Of a stretch of DNA of 64,000 nucleotides, positions 56,210 through 64,000 are shown piece by piece. The position numbers and the translations under genes were made by a program. Under the pieces are notes generated by a model that made no database searches, was not told the origin of the DNA, and worked only from the letters and a program-made list of their open reading frames with translations. Source of the stretch: Sipunculus nudus. Lineage: Eukaryota; Annelida; Sipuncula; Golfingiida; Sipunculidae. Numbering within the stretch: position 1 is the first letter of the stretch; each line of letters starts with the position of its first letter. The stretch is taken from positions 8,856,839 through 8,920,838 of the forward strand of contig CM049316.1 in the NCBI GenBank assembly GCA_026874595.1, written 5' to 3'.

Positions 56210-58231
56210 CCGTATTCGACATAATAAGCGCACCTGGTGCTCTCAAATTAAAATTTTTCCAAATATTTTATACCCTTATAAGCGCCCCACCCCCCAAATC
56301 AACATCTACCAACTTCCAAAGTGTGTTACGATCCTCCAATTTAACACTGTGGTTTGTGTACACATGTTTGACTTCACAGCACATTCAGGACAATTCATAA
56401 AACCCAAAGATCTTTTAGCGATAGTTTTGTGAGGTTTTGAAGAATAATAACTAATTGAAGTTTTACAGATTTGCAGACGATTTTATTTTGTGCTGTATGA
56501 GAGAGTTGTGTGAATGACTAAAGTTCGAGATTTCCTTTGCAGGTAAAGAGGAAAAATAATGATGGTAATAAATGAACTCTTTAATAAAAAGTCACCGCCT
56601 AATAAGGTAGAAGAATGTATAAAATCTTCATATAAAGATATGTAAAACAGTATTTATTTGAAAGATGCAAAAAATATAATACGGGACATCGGAACCCTGA
56701 ATATGTTAGTCACCTTGCGCAAATACCTTTGACAGCTGAGCCGATTTATGACATGGAATGACATCGCCAATAATTGTCCTTTTTGTCCTTCACTATGCAT
56801 GATATAACATGCAAAAGTTTTAAAAAAAAGTTTTAATACAGGCCCTCAGACTCCAGCCTATTATATTTATTTCAGTGGGTATATGCACCAAATCCGGGGT
56901 TTTGTTTGAAAATTGTGAGGAAATTTGTCATATTTATATCCCGCGGAAACACAGTCCCTTTCTTGAACTATGTTGACCCGTTATAATACATTCATTTCTT
57001 AGGGTAGTCCAATAATACAAGCTTGACAAACATGGAATTTCACGTCATCTGAGGAAAAGCCCCTTCATATTTATAATTGTCTTGTAATTTAAGTGCCATG
57101 TGCGAGTCTCCGTGTATGTCAGTGTGCATCCCAGCTGACAGTTCGCATTCACTGGGCTCATGAACATTTTGCGGTTAATACGGCACCATATGAAAAAATC
57201 ATCCTTAGTTTCATATGCATATTACGTGCTACTGGATGGCATTTGGGCAAGTTCCAAGCATCCCTTGCATGAACGCTGTATACACACATATTAACCCAGT
57301 GCACTGGGATCTTGAGTCCATGGGTAAGCCCCGCACACTGTCAGCGGCATTTACAATTATATCACTGCATACATGTTTCAAGTGAATTACCACAAAATTT
57401 TTTTGGTAAAAAAAAATACATTAAAACTTATATATTATCAGGATTAGGAATTTCATTTCGGTCTGTCAGTTCCGCGATTCTGTCCCCAATCGCAGAAAAT
57501 CACTGGCTTTATTGTCAGAAGGGCTTTCATATATTGATCAGTTAAAATCCCTGTGTCAATGCCGCAAGGGCAGACCTTTTCTTACCAATTATTTAACTAT
57601 GTGCACATGTAAATCACATGTATAAATGATAAATTCAAACAAAAACAAAACATTTAACATTCTTATTTGAGTGTATATTACCACCATACGGACATGATCA
57701 CCGATATTCACGGCATCAAGCTCGACTGACGTAATAATTCTGATTGCCGTAAATTATCCTTGGTGGCCCTGAGGATGCTGAAATACTTGTACCCATATAT
57801 AAGACGGCCGCCCTTCTTTGCCAAATATTTTAAGGATAAAGTTTATCGTCCTGTACACGAGAAATATGGTAAGTAATATATATTTCATGGCATAATACAT
57901 CCACATACGTACCTGAATTCAGGTCACCCAATCAGCATGGCCATCTGCAGGGTCTGCCTTTACAGACACAGTAATTCAGTGTAATCTATGACACACTTGA
58001 CCACTGATTCTGTTGTTTGAACTATTATTATTATAATAATAGATGATAAAGCCTAACTGGCGGTAACTTTTAAGGTTGGCGGGGAGAAATGAAAGCATTA
58101 CATTGTCCCATGTTATATTGTCTAGGGAGAAAAGTGAGGTTAGGATGGCTCATCCCTTAGTTTTCGTTAAGTGATCTCCCAAATCCGGGAGGCGCTTATT
58201 ACAGTAGGGGGGCTTATTACGTCGAATACGG
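56210..58231. mobile_element. 2.0-kb DNA element with CCGTATTCGAC inverted ends
   Basis: CCGTATTCGACATAATAAGC at 56210-56229 is the inverse of GCTTATTACGTCGAATACGG at 58212-58231, with one mismatch. Further TAAGCGCC / GGCGCTTA copies lie just inside each end (about 56278 and 58192). The flank is TTAACCTT on the left and TAATACCC on the right, so the target duplication is unclear. There is no transposase frame, so it is non-autonomous or carries captured DNA. The interior from about 56880 is GC-richer and does not look like a repeat body. It includes the promoter-like site at 57790-57890. Confidence 0.7.
57790..57890 (+). promoter_or_regulatory. Possible TATA promoter with ATG and splice donor
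   Basis: TATATAAG at 57796-57803 is followed by GC-rich and pyrimidine-rich sequence (ACGGCCGCCCTTCTTTGCC). About 75 bp downstream lies GAAATATGGTAAGTAAT: an ATG at 57876-57878 followed at once by the strong donor GTAAGT. This is the layout of a first exon whose coding part is only the start codon. It lies inside the inverted-repeat element and about 1 kb upstream of UTP4 exon j. The function is inferred from the motifs alone. Confidence 0.25.
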
Positions 58232-58848
58232 TAATACCCTGCATTACCCTGTTCTCTTCAAAAAAGTGTTCAGGAGCAAAAACAGGTGCACATAATGGGA
58301 GGGAATGGACTGTAGTGATATTGAGAATGAAGTAAAAAAAAATAGACACAAATGTATATAAATTACTGTTTTGTAGCAAAAGTGGACAGTATTTTTTGTT
58401 TTACTAACAACTTTGAATTTATGAAGGAACATGGGAAATTGTTCAGTGCTTTAGGGCTTTCATGTAACACATGATAAATATGTTCTAGTGATCTTTAATA
58501 TGTTATAATGAGCATTGATGGGTTGATCATCACGTTTTATCAAAAGTTGGTTGATCTTCTTTCAGTATCACATGCTCATTGACCAAGGAAAGTTACTGAT
58601 AACATAACAAGGCCTTAAAAATGGTGACCTGACCAATCATAAATAATAACCTTGATCCCAAAGTTTATATGGCATTCTCCTGAACTCTGTAAGCATTTAA
58701 AAGACACTATAAAGTTCTGCTTTCACAGATAATGGAAAATTTACTTGAACCAATTATTAATCACTGATAATAATTCATTACTTGATTATGAATTAGGAAC
58801 AGACTCCCATTACAAATACAAGTAACACTTTTGATCTTTATTTTTCAG
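58232..58848 (+). other. Intron 3' end before UTP4 exon j
   Basis: Ordinary AT-rich intron DNA ending in the acceptor TTTTTCAG at 58848. Nothing else is recognised. Confidence 0.6.
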
Positions 58849-59031
58849 ATCCACGAATATGACATCAGCAGTAAGGAGTACACCAGCTGGAGTAGGAGCT
58901 TCAACAAACGGTACCATCCACAGTGGTTAAAACTACACAACAAATTCACAAGTGTGTGGTACCATCCCAGCCAGCCACACCTCGTGTTTCTGCAGGATCC
59001 GACCATGATCTGTGTCCTGGACAAACGACAG
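58849..59031 (+). CDS. UTP4: UTP4 exon j (last exon in window)
   Basis: Acceptor TTTTTCAG ends at 58848 and donor GTGAGT starts at 59032; both ends are phase 0. The product IHEYDISSKEYTSWSRSFNK then RYHPQWLKLHNKFTSVWYHP and LVFLQDPTMICVLDKRQ matches human VFEYSIPDKQYTDWSRTVQKQGFHHLWLQRDTPITHISFHPKRPMHILLHDAYMFCIIDKSL. The remaining C-terminal exon or exons (human RRTAHAFKI..YKPLLF) were not found before 64000. Confidence 0.95.
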
Positions 59032-59151
59032 GTGAGTATCACCTTGCCACGGCCACATGCACCTTGAATAATCACAAGTAGGAGCCCGTCTGATCAAAAC
59101 ATCTATGGGTACCTTTGGTTCTCTCCTGTTTCATCACTTGTATATGCATAT

Positions 59152-59644
59152 TTAAAGGGGCCCAATCACCTATAAGGCATGCTGAATTAACAATATGAAT
59201 GGCTTCTTCCCTTTAAAATGAATCTTTACCTGCCAAAATATTGCCCTGAAACCGTTTGCTTCCTCCTGTAAACAGTGGGCTTCGCGAGATCACAGGTGTC
59301 AACATAAGCACAGCATGTGGGCCTGTGTGCATCATGGAGTCACAACATTGTGTGAATCAGGAGATGCCCTGTCTGACTTTGCCTGAAAAATTGTAATATA
59401 TGTTCCTTCTGGCTTAAACACTGTGTTCTGGCTCACAATCTGACCTCCACTTATGTGGACATGTTATGGTAAACAGACACATGTGGAATGTGTTTACCAA
59501 CATGCAGAGCAATAACAAACTATATGGGAGGTACTGATACTGTGTGCTGGGATGGTTTTGCTGGTAAACTTTCATATAAAGCACAACTGAACTGATAGTG
59601 TAAATGAATAGGCATAATATAGCTCCTGATTATGTCCCTTTAAA
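59152..59644 (+). mobile_element. TTAAAGGG-ended MITE, copy 2 (uninterrupted)
   Basis: It begins TTAAAGGGGCCCAATCACCT and ends TTATGTCCCTTTAA, 493 bp. It is colinear with 4479-5582 and lacks the insertion found there at 4712-5272. It lies just downstream of UTP4 exon j. Confidence 0.7.
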
Positions 59645-59945
59645 GATCACTTGTAGGGGCAGTTAAATGATCATCTTTATGAATACCCATGTGGATACCT
59701 TTAGTGATGCGAGAGCACCTCTAATAATCACCTGTATGGACACCTCTATTGATCACCTGTAACGACACCTCTAATAATTAGCTGTATGGACAACTTTAAT
59801 AATCACCTGTGTTGACACTTTTAATAATCACCTGTATGGATACCTTTAATAATCACATGTATGGACACCCTTAATAATCACCTGTATGGAAACCTTTAAT
59901 AATCACCTGTATGGAAACCTTTAATAATCACCTTTATTGACAAGT
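59645..59945 (+). repeat. 25-bp minisatellite (AATCACCTGTATGGACACCT..)
   Basis: The unit reads approximately AATCACCTGTATGGACACCT then TTAAT. It is clear from about 59720 to 59945 (around nine units) and more decayed before that. It starts directly at the right end of the MITE. Confidence 0.85.
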
Positions 59946-60253
59946 TTGAGGGTGGTTGATTATTTATGTGTCTTTGGAAGTCTCTTCAGGAGACTTGTAA
60001 ACAAAGGATGCAGAAATAATATATTTCCCAAAATATGAAATACAATAATGACTGAATGATTGTGTGATGTTAAGTATAAGAAAGAGAGAAAAAAATTAAT
60101 AAGAGTAACACCAGCTTTGGTTGTTTTATTTTCCATTTTTATGTTCTTTGGTGTGACACGTACTTCATTCTAATTGTAATGTACCATTGTCTGAAGTGGT
60201 GAACATTTAGAACTGGAACAGTGAGTTGTACATTGAGGTGAGCATGGACATTG

Positions 60254-60700
60254 TTAAAGGGACCTATTCACATAACAAGTATGTTAAATATACAATAAAT
60301 ATAGGGTTCTCCCTGTGAAATATGATGGTACCTGCCAATATTTTGTTCCAAAAGTTTCACTTTGCTTACTACTAATACTATATAAATTCTGCCAGACGCA
60401 GTCAGTGGCACAAAATATAAACACAGAGCACAACTTCACAAATTGAGATTTCAACCACCGTGTCTTCTTTGTTTCTCCTTTCATTTTCTTTTTCCTCGTC
60501 TGGAGGTTGTCACACAGGCTTGAGATCAGTCCCCTGGTCATGCATTCCTGTCATGGTAAGCAGACACACATGGACTATGTTAACTCACATTCGGAACCAT
60601 AACAACATTTAAAAAAGGTGAATTTGATATAGTGTTGGGATAGTTTTTCTGGAAAATGTTGAATTCACCTAAAATGAACTGATTGTGTGAGATAAAACAT
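60254..60700 (+). mobile_element. TTAAAGGG-ended MITE, copy 3, diverged
   Basis: It begins TTAAAGGGACCTATTCACAT. It then shares GGTACCTGCCAATATTTTG, the TCATGGTAAGCAGACACACA block and the AACCATAACAAC block with copies 1 and 2. The right end is too decayed to place exactly. Confidence 0.5.
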
Positions 60701-61790
60701 ATTTTATTCCAAATATTTATGTACCTATATAGTCATAATAAGTTACCATGATTAATGTTCTGTTAATACCTTAGTTTAATTGGTAGTTTTATTTTTAGTT
60801 TTTTAATGGGGCTCTGTGGACTCTGTAGAACTCGGTTCATCAACCAGGAAAGAAACAGCCTGACTGTTATTTCCCTTCGTGACATTAGTGTTGTGGAGGA
60901 CTGCTTTTCACGAGGAGTCTAACTTGTGTTGCTTCCTCTGCCAGATTGTACTTGTTTAAAATAAACACAGCACCTGTTTAGAATGAGTCCCCCTGGCGTG
61001 ACGCTCCCCAGTATCCACACTGAAAGACAGGTATACGCAATGTCACCACCACCAGAAAAAGACGACCCTGAGAGCACTATGGCATGCTGGGCCACTGACA
61101 AGCTGATCGCAGCTGTAACTGGTGAACTTGTGGAACTTTTGCAGTAAATGTAACACAGAGCCTCATGCGACTCCCAGGTTGAAAGCTGTTTCATTTTAAG
61201 TGGCAGAGAATTTGTTTACCCCATTATATTAGACTCCAGGGATAACTCGTGTGAGCTGAAGGGATCATGTCTCACTATAACATGTGTTTTCGATTTGTTA
61301 TCCTGGATGAATGTGGTCAGTAATTGGCACATGTTACATCAGTAGGAGGTGTACATAATGGGGGTCTCTCCTACCTGCAGAAACACCAGATGGTTTACAG
61401 ATGCCTGTTTAGTGTTGGGTAATAGCCCTGTAGATACTAGTGATCCTTCAGCTCAAACAAGGTTGTTACTTTTGAACCTAACAGATAAAATAGAAGGGAG
61501 TTAAGGGGTATCTAGCTTGTCAGTGGCATGTATTATGTGTCAATTACTGGTTACATCTTTATTTATATAATTTTTTATAAGAGAGGTTTATTTTTTTTTT
61601 CTGGACTTGGTGCGCTCAGTTTTTTTGTTACAACTCTAGTATGTTGAGGTTGATTTTCAAATGCCATATTCCTTTACAATATTTTGACATAAGATACCAG
61701 TGGGAACTCTCCTCTGATAATGAATGGTAGACAATAGCTGTTTTTGGTGTCCAGGGACATCTTCCACCGTACTTTTGCAGCCGTTCAGTA
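60701..61790 (+). other. Intron segment with a small unrecognised frame
   Basis: A GC-richer patch at about 60940-61200 has an open frame of 54 codons (60983-61147) on the plus strand and a 91-codon frame on the minus strand. An acceptor-like TTGCTTCCTCTGCCAG lies at about 60930-60945. Neither product resembles a known domain or the missing UTP4 tail. The rest shows nothing recognisable. Confidence 0.3.
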
Positions 61791-61799
61791 TATATGGGG

Positions 61800-61900
61800 T
61801 AGGATGTAGCGTAGTGTCAAGCATGAGACTTTGCAGCTGAAGGTTCCTGGTTCAAACCCCACTGTTGCCTCAGTGGCATAATGGTGAAATCTTGGGACTA
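61800..61900 (+). repeat. tRNA-derived SINE-like piece
   Basis: TAGCGTAGTGTC (61807-61818) fits the A box of an internal RNA polymerase III promoter at about 10 of 12 positions. GGTTCAAACCC (61849-61859) is a good B box, about 30 nt further on. The sequence does not fold as a real tRNA, so a SINE head is the likely reading. The tail and target duplication were not determined. Confidence 0.5.
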
Positions 61901-62624
61901 AAATATTTACTATTCTAAATGTATTGTTAATTTTGATAATTAGGCCAAACTATGCAGTCTTCATAATTTAAATATGTCATTGACTGCTTTTTATTGTCAC
62001 CTTCACCATTAGTCTGAAGGTCATGTTACAGTGAAGCTTTGCCATGACTTGTTCCTTATTGCAATTGTATGTGAAGTTTTCCTTTGATATGCATTTAATT
62101 TGACACTTCATATATTTGCAATACAAATGAAAGATCATCTAGTTTTTCCCCTTCTGCTAGAGTGAAGGACAGGTTATTATATATATATTATAAAATGCAA
62201 GTTGTAGCAAGATTTAATGGTGTTCAAATGTATATGTGAAGCAGCATACCTGGAATCCTTCCTATTAAAGTAAATAAAATATTTAATTAATTTATCTTAT
62301 ATTATTGATTAATGTGTGCATAAGCTGAATATCATGGAATATCATGTTGTCATCATCAGATTTATTTTATTATGATGAAAAATACTAATAAAATGGTATG
62401 ACTTAACATTTTCTTTTGACCACAATCAGACAGTAATTAATAGGTAGCACATGATTATTCTGTCATCAGTCAGGTCCGACACACCTGTGGGTCCTGGATA
62501 TGTAATCATACCTGTTGCTGGGTTGTAAGTTATTATAACACCAGTGAGCTCCCTAGAAGCACACTTGTTTATGAGTGAAACATGAACAAGGGGCACAGGC
62601 TTTCCTTTAAGGCTGCAGAGTGCT

Positions 62625-62735
62625 CACCCTGGGTAGGGACCTAATGTGAAAAATATTACTGCTTGGCTGAGATTTGAACCCATGACCTCCCGGCTTTGAG
62701 CACTGTGTTCCACCCCTAAACCCCAGAAACAGGTG
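62625..62735 (-). repeat. tRNA-derived SINE-like piece, reverse strand
   Basis: On the reverse strand GGTTCAAATCT (62670-62680) matches a B box and follows AAGCCGGGAGGTCATG, the usual layout around a tRNA anticodon-to-T-arm region. The A box (around 62710-62730) is weak. It is probably an old SINE head. Confidence 0.4.
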
Positions 62736-64000
62736 CTGTAGATTTAGAAATTTTAGTTGGGATTTTATTTTCATGGTTTTCGTGGATCCAGGTAATCCAT
62801 GATTTCATGTTTCCAACGATGAGAAGATCACACGGTCAGGGAATATCTTAATGGCAGCTGGTGGTCTTCTTCATCTTTATTTATTATCGCTCACTGATTT
62901 TTCCATAGGAACAAAGGAACTGATTACCGGTATTACCATTTTATGATTGCCATTGATACATATAATAAATGTGCTGAATCACTTTCCTGCAAAATACTGA
63001 TCAAAATATGTGATTTAAAAATATTCTGTTGCAATTTTCCATTTTTTTCCCTAATAACACACAAGCAGGGTCCCCTGAAATGTTTACAATAAAACAATAT
63101 CAAAATTTACTTTAACTGAAACATATCCCCACATTTACTTTTTTAAACGTTTCGGGTGAAATATTCAAGAACAATATCACATATCTATCGAACAAAGCAG
63201 TAGTGCTGACACGACAAGTGGTACATATGTTCCATGTTACCCTGTAGTTACCACTGTTACTGAGGCACACTCATGTTAACTCATTTGCATTACCCCGGGA
63301 CTCGAAAGTAAATTGTTGAGTTACATTTCAGGTATTCTGAAAATTGCTGACTACAGCTGCGTGCATAAAAGTGAGCTTTTAATAAGACAAGCGGTACTTC
63401 TTCTGAATATTGCCGATAGTTGTGCACAAATGTTTGGGTAAGTAGGCACAAGTGTCATGTCACAGAATACTAGTACACAAATTATTCAGCTAATTTTCAG
63501 ACAAGTAAAATTTCTGTCTAGTCAACCCATTAAACATATTTCTATTTGTTTTAAAATCTCCAAATAGTTGACACGTTGAATACTGAATGAACCTCTCATG
63601 GCCCTGTCCAGGATTTACAGGCGCCATAAGTGACTACCGCCATAATTGAAAAAAGGTTAATAAACTTCTTCTGGACGGGCTCTGTTTCATTTTCCTTCCG
63701 ATCAAATGATTGTTTATGTTTTCTGTGAAGGTGATGTGATCGGATGTTATAACTAATACGTGATGTATCATCCGGCACATGTTGGTCACAGCTGATTAAC
63801 TCCATAGTTAGGCTCGAGCAGGGCGAACACTGGCTCAACACTGACCCGATTAACCATGGAACAGGTGCCCCAAGTGATAAACAGCTCAGTAGAGTCATTG
63901 GTGTATTACATATGTATATGTTCTTGTCTTCCTTGCGCATATTTATAAACCATAATTTTAAAAAAATTGCATTTCCACAAATTCAAATACCCCACAATAT
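62736..64000 (+). other. Right end of window, unassigned intron
   Basis: Presumed continuation of the UTP4 intron after exon j. I found no exon, repeat terminus or RNA gene. A 114-codon reverse frame at 63596-63940 has no recognisable domain. Confidence 0.45.

Larger units (their letters stand above)
1282..59031 (+). other. UTP4: UTP4 (cirhin) gene, internal part, 10 exons
   Basis: UTP4 is a nucleolar WD40 protein of the t-UTP/UTP-A subcomplex of the small-subunit processome. It is needed for 18S pre-rRNA processing and is linked to rDNA transcription. Ten exons join in one frame with consistent phases and AG/GT borders, giving about 407 residues. From memory of human UTP4 (about 686 aa) they correspond to roughly residues 200-610. 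Matching landmarks are FTIISGDSRGK..FW..GTLIK, W..SAARTQHSHDVR, LLFQYSDYLELWRLGTT, LPAQYLSFTPDGTKLVSA, HVAAAHHSGCVHVY and SSKEYTSWSR. The N-terminal propeller start and the C-terminal tail lie outside the window. Introns grow from about 0.5-3 kb at the 5' side to 11.8 kb and 37.1 kb, and the last two are packed with transposons. The identification is by recalled similarity, not by a search. Confidence 0.9.

Noticed and set aside
61800-61870. A true tRNA gene
   Set aside because: A and B boxes are present, but the acceptor and anticodon stems do not form; a SINE head fits better.
1-64000. LTR retrotransposon, retrovirus-like or Polinton copies
   Set aside because: No long terminal direct repeats, capsid, protease, integrase or family-B polymerase sequence was recognised. 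The only reverse transcriptase is in the LINE.
59032-64000. Last UTP4 exon inside the window
   Set aside because: I looked for text like RRTAHAFKI or YKPLLF after the donor at 59032 and found none. The tail is presumed to lie beyond 64000.

Overview
The window looks like nuclear DNA of an invertebrate, most likely a mollusc. It is AT-rich, has small protein-coding exons with GT-AG introns, and is filled with transposable-element families. Their signature phrases (the TAGCTCAGCTGAC hairpin start, the TGCCCCCGCCACAAAGTGGC start, and TCCGTCGTCCGTC-type runs) I associate with mollusc genomes; that association is from memory and not tested here.

One host gene is present, on the plus strand. Ten internal exons of UTP4 (cirhin) lie between 1282 and 59031, all phase-compatible, coding for about 407 residues. 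UTP4 is a double WD40-propeller protein of the small-subunit processome, acting in nucleolar 18S pre-rRNA maturation. The first and last exons are outside the window. The first eight exons lie within about 8.6 kb (1282-9912). Then come an 11.8 kb intron (9913-21682), one exon, and a 37.1 kb intron (21776-58848) that holds most of the mobile DNA.

The introns hold several kinds of element. (1) Helitron-like non-autonomous elements have a 3' hairpin followed by CTAG and sit between A and T; three near-complete copies of one family are at 1808-2912, 50095-51725 and 54401-55838, with related families at 1-1094, 43835-45883 and 44820-45499. Their bodies are tandem units, many carrying the palindrome GGTGGCGCCACC. 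(2) A second superfamily starts with the TAGCTCAGCTGAC hairpin and carries fossil pieces of an APE-type endonuclease; at 46081-53668 it forms a nest at least three layers deep. (3) A full-length L1/Tx1-type LINE spans 33647-41863. It has intact ORF1 and ORF2, a 16-bp perfect target-site duplication, two poly-A runs, and an unusually long 3.16 kb spacer between its ORFs. (4) There are several small inverted-repeat DNA elements, two with a related empty site in the same window. (5) There are four minisatellites (32, 30, 33 and 25 bp units) and two tRNA-derived SINE-like pieces.

The points most worth a second look are the LINE with its large spacer and double tail; a roughly 100-nt module ending in GGTGGCGCCACC that recurs across families which otherwise differ; dense TCAAGGTCA-type nuclear-receptor motifs inside repeats; and a TATA box with an ATG-GT first-exon-like site inside a 2-kb inverted-repeat element, in frame with the next UTP4 exon. 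No CRISPR, operon, bacterial gene, rRNA, LTR element or Polinton was seen.
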